DNA of 31,584 bases from Cyanobacteria bacterium UBA2566. GTDB lineage: Bacteria > Cyanobacteriota > Cyanobacteriia > Cyanobacteriales > Desertifilaceae. Shown piece by piece: positions 24,589-31,584 of this stretch (the first letter of the stretch is position 1; each line of letters opens with the position of its first letter). The stretch spans positions 1-31,584 of the forward strand of contig DDLS01000013.1 in assembly GCA_002340255.1 (NCBI GenBank). Direction: 5' to 3'. Under the pieces are notes generated by a model. The model did not search any database. It was not told the origin of the DNA and worked only from the letters and a program-made list of their open reading frames with translations. The translations under genes were made by a program, and so were the position numbers.

Positions 24589-26178
24589 ATGGCTATTGGA
24601 TATCTTGCCTTTGTTCTTCATGCCCACCTTCCCTTTGTCCGTCATCCAGAAAGTAACTATGTCTTAGAGGAAGAATGGCTCTACGAGGCAATTACAGAAA
24701 CCTATATTCCCTTAATTCATATTTTTGAAGGACTCAAACGGGATGGGGTAGACTTCAAACTAACCATGAGCTTGACTCCTCCACTTGTCTCCATGCTCAT
24801 GGACCCCCTCCTACAAAAACGCTATGACCACCATTTAGCCCAACTCCAAGAATTAATTGAAAAAGAAATCGATCGCTACAAATATCACGGTCACCTCAAA
24901 TATTTAGCAGAATTTTATGCCCAAGAATTTGCCAATACTCGCGCCACTTGGGAGAGATATCAAGGCAACTTAATTACCGCCTTTAAGCAATTTCAGGATA
25001 GTAATAATCTCGACATTATCACCTGTGGTGCAACCCATGGTTACTTCCCCTTAATGAGAAGGCGGCCAGAAACCGTTTGGGCACAAATTAAAGTCGCTTG
25101 CGATCATTATCAAGATATCTTTGGTCAGCTTCCTAGGGGAATTTGGTTACCCGAATGTGCCTATTATGAAGGTGTAGAAGAACTGCTAGCCGATGCTGGA
25201 CTGCGCTATTTTCTCATTGATGGTCATGGGATTATGTATGCTCGTCCCCGTCCTCGATTTGGAACCTATGCCCCCATTTTCACCGAGACTGGAGTAGCCG
25301 CTTTTGGCCGCGATCATGAATCCTCTCAACAAGTGTGGTCCTCTCAAGTGGGTTATCCAGGAGCGCCAGAATATCGAGAATTTTATAAAGACTTGGGATG
25401 GGAAGCAGAATATGAATATATTAAACCTTACATTTTACCCAATGGACAACGGAAAAATATTGGTATTAAATATCATAAAATTAGTGGTCGAGGCTTAGGA
25501 TTATCAGAAAAAGAACTCTACGATCCCTATTGGGCAAAAGAAAAAACGGCTGAACATGCCGGAAACTTCATGTTTAATCGGGAATATCAAGTGCAACATC
25601 TGCACCGCATTATGCAACGTCCGCCGATTATTTTATCGCCCTACGACGCGGAATTATTTGGCCATTGGTGGTATGAAGGACCTTGGTTTTTAGATTATCT
25701 GTATCGCAAAACTTGGTTCGATCAAAGCACCTATGCGATGACCCATTTATCGGATTATTTAAATGACTATCCTACCCAACAAGTGTGCCGTCCTGCCCAG
25801 TCAAGTTGGGGTTATAAAGGATTTCATGAATATTGGTTGAATGAAACCAATAGTTGGATTTATCCCCACTTACATAAGGCAGCCGATCGCATGGTAGAGT
25901 TAAGCATACGTGAAGGAGGCGATCGCCTCGAAGAACGAGCCATTAACCAATGTGCCAGGGAACTCCTGTTAGCCCAATCTTCAGACTGGGCGTTCATTAT
26001 GCGTAGCGGAACCATGGTTCCCTATGCCAACCGGCGCACCAAATCCCATTTGATGCGCTTTAATAAAATCTATGACGATGTGATAGCTGGAACGATTGAT
26101 AGTGGTTGGCTAGAAAAGGTCGAGCATATGGATAATATCTTCCCCAACATTGACTATCGGGTATATCGTCCGCTCTAG
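24589..26178 (+). CDS. 1,4-alpha-glucan branching enzyme, GH57 family
   Basis: This 529-residue GH57 enzyme makes the alpha-1,6 branches of glycogen. The family motifs are in order: LHAHLPFVRHPE at the N terminus, CGATHGYFPL, WLPECAYYEG with the nucleophile Glu (E189), and SPYDAELFGHWWYEGP with the acid/base Asp (D353). Length and termini match the cyanobacterial GH57/DUF1957 group. The ATG at 24589 gives the standard MAIGYLAFVLHAHLPF start; a GTG at 24544 would add 15 unusual residues. It is a separate type from the GH13 GlgB. It follows the LCP gene but there is no sign of functional coupling. Confidence 0.93.
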   Translation: MAIGYLAFVLHAHLPFVRHPESNYVLEEEWLYEAITETYIPLIHIFEGLKRDGVDFKLTMSLTPPLVSMLMDPLLQKRYDHHLAQLQELIEKEIDRYKYHGHLKYLAEFYAQEFANTRATWERYQGNLITAFKQFQDSNNLDIITCGATHGYFPLMRRRPETVWAQIKVACDHYQDIFGQLPRGIWLPECAYYEGVEELLADAGLRYFLIDGHGIMYARPRPRFGTYAPIFTETGVAAFGRDHESSQQVWSSQVGYPGAPEYREFYKDLGWEAEYEYIKPYILPNGQRKNIGIKYHKISGRGLGLSEKELYDPYWAKEKTAEHAGNFMFNREYQVQHLHRIMQRPPIILSPYDAELFGHWWYEGPWFLDYLYRKTWFDQSTYAMTHLSDYLNDYPTQQVCRPAQSSWGYKGFHEYWLNETNSWIYPHLHKAADRMVELSIREGGDRLEERAINQCARELLLAQSSDWAFIMRSGTMVPYANRRTKSHLMRFNKIYDDVIAGTIDSGWLEKVEHMDNIFPNIDYRVYRPL

Positions 26179-26301
26179 GGTAACGCGTCAAAAAGTGCAA
26201 TATAGGGCAAACTTAACCCTCTTCTGTTGATTAAAGAAGTTTTAGACGAAGGTTTAATTGAGGAAGTGTGAAACGCACCATTGGCAACCGATACAACGAT
26301 C

Positions 26302-26676
26302 ATGGCTATGACCTTAGTAGATGTCCTTCTTGAAGATGGACTTTATAACCGTTTAGATATTACTCCGGAACAACTGGCTGATTTTTGCCAGCGCTGGAGT
26401 ATTGTGGAATTGGCTTTGTTTGGTTCAATTCTGCGAGAGGATTTTAACGAGGGGAGTGATATCGATTTTTTAGTGGTTTTTGACCATCGCCGCAGAGCGC
26501 AGATGAGTTTAATCGATTTGGTGACGATAGAATATGAGCTTGAAGATTGGCTGGGGCGTAAGGTGGATCTGATTGAGAAATGCTCGGTTATCGAGAGCCA
26601 TAATTGGATTCGTCGCCAGAATATTTTAAGTACAGCACGGATTATCTATGAGTCGGGACGAATCCTATTTGCTTGA
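26302..26676 (+). CDS. mntA: Minimal nucleotidyltransferase (MNT) antitoxin of a MNT-HEPN pair
   Basis: A 124-residue polymerase-beta-fold nucleotidyltransferase. The catalytic signature GSILREDFNEGSDIDFLVVF is complete (G41, S42, D53, D55), with the later Asp in KVDLIEK. In MNT-HEPN modules this enzyme adds AMP to the HEPN toxin and so neutralises it. It overlaps the HEPN gene by 29 bp. The ATG at 26302 is chosen; a second ATG lies two codons on, and a TTG at 26281 extends the frame. The order MNT then HEPN is common. Confidence 0.87.
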   Translation: MAMTLVDVLLEDGLYNRLDITPEQLADFCQRWSIVELALFGSILREDFNEGSDIDFLVVFDHRRRAQMSLIDLVTIEYELEDWLGRKVDLIEKCSVIESHNWIRRQNILSTARIIYESGRILFA

Positions 26677-26995
26677 TATCGCGAAATTCTGTCGGACTAT
26701 TCTCCGATTAACTGAGAATATGACTCAAGCTGATTTTGAGGGTGACGAAAGAACTCAACTTGCAGTTTTGTATGAAATTACGATTATTGGTGAAGTAGTC
26801 AAACGTCTTTCTTCAGAGTTTCGCGATCGCCATTCGGCGGTAGAGTGGAGACAAATTGCTGGGATGCGCGATCGCCTAATTCACGACTATGATGAGGTGA
26901 AGCTTGATTTAGTGTGGCAAGTGGTTCAAACGAATATTCCTGAATTATTAGAGTACATTATTCCACTCTTACCAGAGCGATCGCCTGGAGGTTAA
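26648..26995 (+). CDS. hepT: HEPN-domain toxin ribonuclease (HepT/DUF86)
   Basis: A 115-residue HEPN protein. The active-site motif RDRLIHDY (Arg 74, His 79, Tyr 81) fits the Rx4HxY pattern of HepT/DUF86 toxins, which cleave RNA as dimers; the motif's Tyr is the residue AMPylated by the partner MNT. The helical layout and TIIGEVVKRLSSEFRDRH segment are also typical. The gene overlaps the MNT gene and ends one base before the first 28-bp direct repeat (26996). Confidence 0.87.
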   Translation: MSRDESYLLDIAKFCRTILRLTENMTQADFEGDERTQLAVLYEITIIGEVVKRLSSEFRDRHSAVEWRQIAGMRDRLIHDYDEVKLDLVWQVVQTNIPELLEYIIPLLPERSPGG

Positions 26996-27023
26996 TTTAC
27001 CATGCAATCTGGCGATCGCTCCA
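26996..27023. repeat. 28-bp direct repeat, left copy, flanking parDE
   Basis: These 28 bases, starting tttaccatgcaatctggcg and running through a HIP1 octamer to ctcca, recur without mismatch at 27820-27847. The flanking bases differ on both sides. The copy begins right after the hepT stop. Confidence 0.85.
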
Positions 27024-27089
27024 GGGTGTTTTGCATAGGGTAACGTTATGATACAAGGAATACTCTAAATTGCGATCGCTACCATTCTT

Positions 27090-27380
27090 ATGGCTGTTAC
27101 TTTAAGTGCAGAACAAACCCAACTTTTAACGTCATTAGTGCAACAAGGTCGATATCCTTCATTGCAAGATGCTTTAGATACAGCCCTAATGCTTCTGGTT
27201 GATGAAACCGAACTCGAAGAACCAGAAGACAATCCACAATACTTACAATGGCTGGAGCAAACCCGACACAAAGTTGAGGAAGGGTTAGCGCAATTGGAAC
27301 GGGGGGAAGTATTGGATGGAGAGACCGTTATTGCTCAACTGCGGCAAAAAGTGTTGTCAGCTAGAGAACAACAGCAATGA
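27090..27380 (+). CDS. parD: ParD-like antitoxin
   Basis: A 96-residue antitoxin overlapping its toxin gene by 4 bp (ATGA junction). The N-terminal half (VTLSAEQTQLLTSLVQQGRYPSLQDALDTAL) looks like the ParD/CopG ribbon-helix-helix region that dimerises and binds the operator; the C-terminal half (WLEQTRHKVEEGLAQLERGEVLDGETVIAQL) is the helical toxin-binding tail. ParD proteins block the toxin and repress the operon. The module lies between 28-bp direct repeats. A related but broken tail occurs at 13829-13960. Confidence 0.87.
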   Translation: MAVTLSAEQTQLLTSLVQQGRYPSLQDALDTALMLLVDETELEEPEDNPQYLQWLEQTRHKVEEGLAQLERGEVLDGETVIAQLRQKVLSAREQQQ

Positions 27381-27670
27381 GTCGTCTCAGAATTGCGGCT
27401 AGGGCAAGTCGGGATTTAGAAGAAATTTCTAACTATTTTTTAGCCAAAAGTGTTGAGGCAGGAGACCGCTTCGTTGAGGGGTTTCATCGCAAATGTCAAC
27501 AATTGGTGGATTTTCCTTATTCAGGACGTTCTTATGCTCGTATGAAATCTGGATTACGGGGGACTCCGTTGATGGGATATATCATCTTCTATCGAGTGAT
27601 GGAGGATAGTATTGAAATCGTGCGGGTGATTAGTGGTTATCGTAACCTGTCGGATAGTTTGGAGGAGTAA
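27377..27670 (+). CDS. parE: ParE/RelE-family toxin
   Basis: A 97-residue RelE/ParE-fold toxin. The helical N-terminal part (AARASRDLEEISNYFLAKS) and the beta-rich end (FPYSGRSYARMKSGLRGTPLMGYIIFYRV, then IEIVRVISGYRNLSDSL) match the ParE subfamily, which usually poisons DNA gyrase. Its ATG overlaps the antitoxin stop, so translation is coupled. Five bases after its stop begins an orphan GTG-started fragment resembling the NB-ARC leader. Confidence 0.87.
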   Translation: MSRLRIAARASRDLEEISNYFLAKSVEAGDRFVEGFHRKCQQLVDFPYSGRSYARMKSGLRGTPLMGYIIFYRVMEDSIEIVRVISGYRNLSDSLEE

Positions 27671-27675
27671 AAATC

Positions 27676-27744
27676 GTGCTGCCAGAAGAGGAGTCTAAGC
27701 CGGAAGTAGAGGAACCTGAGTTCGGGATAAGGGGAGATGTCTAA
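27676..27744 (+). pseudogene. Orphan copy of the NB-ARC leader peptide
   Basis: A GTG-started 22-codon frame gives MLPEEESKPEVEEPEFGIRG and stops. Its first part matches the N terminus of the NB-ARC protein at 28640 (MPEEESKPEIQ), and the DNA is 26 of 29 identical (27680-27708 against 28641-28669). A GGAGGAG sequence lies upstream, inside the end of parE. It looks like a relic of a duplicated or deleted NB-ARC-type gene. The rest of the 27745-27940 gap contains a palindrome (gggactagtccc, 27782-27793) and the right direct repeat, with no other gene. Confidence 0.55.
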
Positions 27745-27819
27745 TGATGATTGGTTGGGCTTGAGTGCGAGATCTCTTTGAGGGACTAGTCCCCCAAACC
27801 CCTCCCCATTGTTCATTGT

Positions 27820-27847
27820 TTTACCATGCAATCTGGCGATCGCTCCA
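27820..27847. repeat. 28-bp direct repeat, right copy, flanking parDE
   Basis: An exact match to 26996-27023. The two copies enclose about 800 bp holding parD, parE and the orphan leader fragment. They may be the product of an insertion by recombination or of a local duplication. They contain a HIP1 octamer, which is common in this genome, but the identity extends about 10 bases on each side of it. Confidence 0.85.
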
Positions 27848-27940
27848 CAACTGGAATGGAGGTCTGGCAAGTGTTGTTTCGTCCATTTAATTTCGGTTAA
27901 ACTTTAGACTAACAATCTAGCAATATAGAGAATGACTTGT

Positions 27941-28309
27941 ATGAGCAATGAAGCCTCTCAAAATGCCCCAACTAATATCGAAGTGCAGATGAACTTTAGC
28001 AGTTCTGTGAATAGCGCAGTAGGGAAAGCGGAGACGGTGAATGTTAATCCGAAGCAGAGTCTGGCGGATTCGGCGGCTGAAATTCAGCAGTTACTGCAAT
28101 TGCTCAATCGCTCCTACCCGGAGAACTTGCCTGCGGATACTCAGGCAGAGATTGAGGTTGCGGTGAACGGGATAGAGAAAAATCCGGCGCTCAAGGAACG
28201 AGTAATGGCAGCGTTGAAGGCTGGAGGAGTCGAGGCGCTGAAGGAACTGACGGATAATGCTTATGTGAATATTTTGGTGGCAGCTTATGAAGGGTTCCAG
28301 AATCCGTAA
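27941..28309 (+). CDS. Small helical protein of a cyanobacterial NB-ARC-associated family
   Basis: A 122-residue protein. Its first third carries a beta-hairpin-like motif, VQMNFSSSVNSAVGKAE, and the rest is a helical domain (LADSAAEIQQLLQLLNRSYP, then AEIEVAVNGIEKNPALKERVMAALKAGGVEALKEL). Cyanobacteria carry many proteins with this MNF-GPV-type motif and AAEIQ-LL-L helical domain, often beside conflict-type genes; I know no fixed function. The same motif opens the NB-ARC protein downstream. The ATG at 27941 is spaced better from GAG at 27928-27930 than the ATG at 27932. Its stop (TAATG) touches the next frame. Confidence 0.72.
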   Translation: MSNEASQNAPTNIEVQMNFSSSVNSAVGKAETVNVNPKQSLADSAAEIQQLLQLLNRSYPENLPADTQAEIEVAVNGIEKNPALKERVMAALKAGGVEALKELTDNAYVNILVAAYEGFQNP

Positions 28310-28341
28310 TGCCCTTTTTAGAAAAGCATGAGGTTAGACCG

Positions 28342-28608
28342 ATGACAGTTGAATCATTTCGCTACGGTAAGGAAGAATTTGGGCGACGGGGGAATGAGAT
28401 TTATCAATCTCAGGTGCGTCCTGAAGTTGAGGAAGGGAATTATGGCAAGATTGTGGCGATCGATCTGGAGACTGGAGCGTTTGAACTAGCAGATGATACG
28501 ATGACGGCTTCGGATCGATTAATGGAACGATACCCGGATGCACAGATCTGGTGCGTTCGCATTGGATACAGGGGCGTTCACCACTTTGGAGTCACTCACC
28601 TACTTTAA
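28342..28608 (+). CDS. Conserved hypothetical protein of the NB-ARC unit
   Basis: An 88-residue protein beginning MTVESFRYGKEEFGRRGN, with VAIDLETGAFELADD, TASDRLMERYPDAQIWCVRIGYRGVHHFG. This is a widespread cyanobacterial family of small proteins that I recall but cannot name; the KEEF-RRG and DRL-RYPDAQIW phrases are its hallmarks. The ATG at 28342 follows GAGG at about 28331; an ATG at 28309 overlaps the upstream stop by one base (TAATG) and would add 11 residues. It lies between the helical protein and the NB-ARC gene, 31 bp from the latter. Being in this position, it might be an antitoxin or adaptor, but that is inference. Confidence 0.7.
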   Translation: MTVESFRYGKEEFGRRGNEIYQSQVRPEVEEGNYGKIVAIDLETGAFELADDTMTASDRLMERYPDAQIWCVRIGYRGVHHFGVTHLL

Positions 28609-28639
28609 GAGATTGCTGAGGACTGGAGGTCAACGGGTT

Positions 28640-30981
28640 ATGCCGGAAGAGGAGTCTAAGCCAGAAATACAGATGAATTTCGAGGGGCCAGTGGGGACGG
28701 CCATTGGTAAGATTGTCCATCAACCCCCAAAACCCCTACCGGTAGGCATCCCCCAGAATCTGCCACGGACAGATGCTAAGGAGTTTGTGGGACGGGATGA
28801 AGTGATGGAGCGGTTACACGAGCAGCTCCAGAGAACGGAGCGGGTGGCGATTACTTCGGTGACGGGAATGGGGGGAATTGGCAAGACGGAGTTGGCATTA
28901 CAGTATGCTCGTCGGTTTCTGGAAAAGGCTTATCCGGGGGGAGCGTGCTGGTTGGAGGGGCGCGGTGTGGATGTGGCGGTGCAGTTTTTGAGTTTTGCCA
29001 AGTCGCGGCTGGATTTGAATCCTTCGGAAGAGTTGAAGCGGTGCAGTTTTTGAGTTTTGCCAAGTCGCGGCTGGATTTGAATCCTTCGGAAGAGTGGAAT
29101 TTGAAAGAGCGGGTAGATTACTGTTGGCAGCACTGGAAACCGGAGGGTAAGGTGCTGGTGGTGTTTGATGATGTGCAGGAGTACGAGACGATTGAGGGAG
29201 TGCTGCCGTCGGATGGACGGTTTAAGGTGTTGGTGACCACGCGCAAGCAAAAGTGGAAATCCTTTCAACGCCTAGAATTGCCGGTGTTGGCGGAAGAGGC
29301 GGCATTGCAGTTGTTGGTGTCATTTGTGGGGGAGGAGCGGATAGAGCGGGAGTGGGAGACAGCGAAAGCCCTGTGTGCGGATGTGGGTTATTTACCGTTG
29401 GCGTTGGAGTTGGTGGGGCGGTATTTGGCCAAGAAACGGGATTTATCGTTGCTGAAGATGCGGGAGCGGTTGGGATTAGAGCATCGCTCTTTGCAGGATA
29501 GGTCGGCGGAGATGACGGCCGAGCGAGGGGTAGCTGCGGCGTTTGAGTTGAGTTGGCAGGAGTTGGTAGAAGAAGAGAAGGAGTTGGGACGGTTGCTGAG
29601 TTTGTTTGCTCCAGCACCGATAACTTGGTCATGGGTGGAAACGATTCATTCGGAGGTAGATGAGGAAGATTTAGAGGACTGGCAAGAAGGCTTGGTAGGA
29701 TTAAGTTTATTGCAACGGGTGGAGGAAGGACGCTATCAACTACATCCACTAATTCGACAATTCTTTCAATTGAAATTTTTAGAATTAGATAAAACTAAAT
29801 TGTTAGAGAATGTGGCATATGAATTTGCGAAAATTGTTAAAACAAATCCATTTTATGCATTTAATGTACTAAATAATTCTATGTCATATTGGAGTTTTGA
29901 AATATATAATTTTGAACCAGATGCAATGAGAATAGAAAACTTATTCCGAGTAGCGATGGAGAGTTGTTCTGTAGGAATAGGCTGTCTTAGCAAATTAGTG
30001 ATGCGATTGAATGAAGATGGTAATTTACCTGGAATAGATGTTGAATTTTTTGATACAAAAATTGATGAAACCAACCTGAGAAAGTGTCTCATTACCTTCA
30101 ATTTTGACAATCCAGATATTGTTGACCGTCTCGGTCTCTATTATCAACCACAAGTATCTTGGGTTTGGCAGAAAAATTTTCAAATCATTACTAAGAAACT
30201 CTCTACACTCGTAATTGAGAGACGTATCCCTGTTTCCGAAAGTTATCTTTCTTTCGAGGCAGCTTGGCATGGAGCCTTATATGTAACAGGAATACGTTCC
30301 CCCAATTTTCAACCGATTCGGATAGATGAGATTGAATCTAGGTTAGATAAACTAGAAATTTCTAAAGCTTCAAAAATGATTCAATTTTGCATTAGTCAAT
30401 TAGAAGATCAATTAAACAAAAGTCGTTCACAAGATGAAACTTATTTAACTCTTCCATCCACATTCAGATCTTTCTGTGAAACTGATATAGTCTCTCCTGA
30501 GATGGTGCTTGAATATGTGGAAGATGTTTATCAAAAAGCAATTGATAGCTATCAACAGTTGCTTGATACTTGGTTCAGTTATCTTGTAGCAGAGTTACAA
30601 CTTGCATCAATCCTACCTGCTAAAATCGTAGGTGTGGTTACACCCCCTAAACATAAGCGAGGCTCAGTTAGTATTAGTTGGTGTTGGGTTTCCTTGCCTA
30701 AAGGTTCTAAAAATAGTGTAGATTTTGAATTGGGCGACCAAAGGTTATTAAGGGAAGATTACCGCTTGCCTCATTTGTCTAAGAAGATAGTGCAAGATCG
30801 CTTACATTTACGAGATTGCAGTGAGCCAATTCATCCTTATATTCATATGAGAGAAGATTCTTTAGGATGGTATCCAGTAACTAAGATGGTTTATCGGTGG
30901 TTGTGGCACGATTTAGAAAGAATTGGCTGGGTTACAGGTGACTTCAAAGATTATTTCTCTTGGAAATCAAGAGTGATGTAA
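28640..30981 (+). pseudogene. NB-ARC STAND ATPase, frameshifted by a 62-bp tandem duplication
   Basis: The first frame (28640-29053) gives a leader PEEESKPEIQMNFEGPVGTAIGK, then Walker A GMGGIGKTELAL (residues 76-87). It ends at a premature stop because a 62-bp duplication shifts the frame. The second frame continues to 30981 with Walker B VLVVFDDV, VLVTTRK, GYLPLALELVGRYL (GLPL-type motif) and a winged-helix region ending QLHPLIRQFFQLKF. Without one repeat copy the gene is a single 759-residue frame. After about 29765 the DNA turns AT-rich and the protein loses recognisable motifs; the TPRs common in bacterial NB-ARC proteins are not seen. GGAGG at 28625-28629 fits the ATG at 28640. NB-ARC proteins of this kind are defence or signalling switches. 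Confidence 0.82.
28976..29095 (+). repeat. 62-bp tandem duplication inside the NB-ARC gene
   Basis: Bases 28976-29033 recur exactly at 29038-29095, a 58-base match at a period of 62. Both copies translate to AVQFLSFAKSRLDLNPSEE, in different frames. Because 62 is not a multiple of three, the reading frame after the second copy is shifted. The four bases between the copies differ from what follows the second copy, so the event was not a plain exact duplication or has since changed. Confidence 0.93.
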
Positions 30982-31012
30982 TATGAGTTTTGGATAAGCT
31001 GAAACCCTTATG

Positions 31013-31584
31013 CTATCCTTGGCTGTAATTTGCCACTTCTGCTAACGCTTCGTCGGGCAAAACATAGGAAGTGGCCAATAATTCCTCATTAAAATCGATA
31101 ATTTCCGGAAAACGGATTCCTGGAAGCACGCGAACGGCAAAAATTTCCTGTACGGCATCCTCGAACCTTAAAAAAGCAAGGGTTTCTCCTGTTTGAATAT
31201 TAACCACCCAAACGCCACAAATGCGATCGCCTTTTGCCTCAGTAATGGGAATGCCACTAAAAACACCCGTTTCCCGTACTTGGGAAAGACCGATAAACGC
31301 CAAAGAACCGTAGAAATCCAACCCCCGCGTGAAACCGGGAAGTTGGGCGACGGTTTGCCTTTGACCGGACAAAGGCTCAATTGTTACCAAGCTGCTCTGA
31401 CCCGACTCTAGCAACCACAGGCGATTCCCATACCAGCGCGGTGAATGGGGTATCGATAAACCCTGCTGCACAATTTCATCGCTTGCCACATCGATTAAAA
31501 TACCGCCCTTGGCCTTATTTTCCCGCCAGCCTTCACGGCAATCGCTTAACCAAAACTGGCATTTACAGCGCTTTGCGCTGTAAC
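31013..31584 (-). CDS. TIGR03032-family protein, C-terminal part (5' end outside window)
   Basis: The frame is open from the right edge of the window to TAG/TAA at 31013. It contains WRENKAKGGILIDVASDEIV, then GLSIPHSPRWYGNRLWLLESG, RQTVAQLPGFTRGLDFYG, FIGLSQVRETGVFSGIPI, a CGVWVVNIQTGETLAFL segment and AVQEIFAVRVLPGIRFPEI. These are features of TIGR03032 (DUF4915-like) beta-propeller proteins, whose function is not established. An internal ATG-like start at 31489 is probably not the true start, because the family pattern continues upstream of it. The most upstream residues (YSAKRCKCQFW) do not look like the family and overlap a hairpin, so the gene may be damaged there. Confidence 0.75.
   Translation of the reverse strand, partial: YSAKRCKCQFWLSDCREGWRENKAKGGILIDVASDEIVQQGLSIPHSPRWYGNRLWLLESGQSSLVTIEPLSGQRQTVAQLPGFTRGLDFYGSLAFIGLSQVRETGVFSGIPITEAKGDRICGVWVVNIQTGETLAFLRFEDAVQEIFAVRVLPGIRFPEIIDFNEELLATSYVLPDEALAEVANYSQG
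31563..31583. repeat. 9-bp-stem hairpin at the window edge
   Basis: ttacagcgc (31563-31571) and gcgctgtaa (31575-31583) pair perfectly around ttt. It lies in the coding frame of the partial TIGR03032 gene where the family pattern fails. The window's first bases contain a similar cagcgc/gcgctg palindrome (2-16) with a gaa loop. Confidence 0.45.

Noticed and set aside
26214..26271. Short frame NPLLLIKEVLDEGLIEEV before the MNT gene
   Set aside because: It resembles the tail of some small proteins but is too short and has no start or upstream match to support a gene remnant.
29222..29749. 175-codon minus-strand frame opposite the NB-ARC gene
   Set aside because: Its Pro/Thr/Ser-rich sequence is the expected antisense shadow of the G-rich NB-ARC coding strand.
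1..31584. CRISPR array, tRNA or rRNA genes
   Set aside because: No regularly spaced repeat series and no cloverleaf or rRNA-like sequence was seen on reading the window.

Overview
The window is chromosomal DNA from a cyanobacterium. The evidence is the ndhC-ndhK-ndhJ gene order of the photosynthetic NDH-1 complex, many copies of the HIP1 octamer GCGATCGC, a GH57 glycogen branching enzyme, a PEP-CTERM secreted protein, several Uma2-type nucleases and dispersed palindromes built on gtaggggcg. The accessory content (STAND ATPases, toxin-antitoxin pairs, caspase-like peptidase) would fit a filamentous, non-model lineage, but the genus cannot be fixed from the sequence alone.

Layout. 1-1.3 kb: end of an unknown gene, then a VapBC-like pair. 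1.4-3.1 kb: an ABC exporter half-transporter on the minus strand. 3.36-4.95 kb: the overlapping ndhC-ndhK-ndhJ operon. 5.0-12.45 kb: a minus-strand two-gene unit, a P-loop ATPase 4 bp upstream of a 2045-residue STAND ATPase with a membrane segment and about 24 WD40-like blades. 12.5-15.3 kb: two divergent Uma2 nucleases, a broken antitoxin, palindromic repeats, a secreted protein of unknown function and an IS701-type transposase fragment. 15.3-19.6 kb: hexose-6-phosphate mutarotase, a divergent P-type cation ATPase and a PEP-CTERM protein. 19.9-22.3 kb: HNH endonuclease with a small partner, a 5'-truncated conserved gene and an exported caspase-like protein with an EF-hand-like loop. 22.5-26.2 kb: a membrane protein, an LCP-family cell-envelope enzyme and the branching enzyme. 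26.3-31.0 kb: an island with MNT-HEPN, ParDE and a three-gene NB-ARC unit. 31.0 kb to the end: part of a TIGR03032-type gene.

The most distinctive locus is 27.68-30.98 kb. A small helical protein (27941-28309), a conserved hypothetical (28342-28608) and an NB-ARC ATPase (28640-30981) lie head to tail. The first and third share a short N-terminal motif (QMNF, then V, then a GK after six more residues). The NB-ARC gene is split by a 62-bp tandem duplication that shifts the frame; removing one copy restores a single 759-residue reading frame. Past about residue 350 it changes from GC-rich, canonical NB-ARC sequence to an AT-rich region with no motif I recognise. Just upstream, a ParDE module and an orphan copy of the NB-ARC leader are bracketed by 28-bp perfect direct repeats. 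Together these suggest a conflict or defence locus that has been assembled and inactivated (perhaps reversibly) by recombination. The ATPase/STAND-WD40 pair at 5-12.4 kb is a second, intact candidate signalling system.
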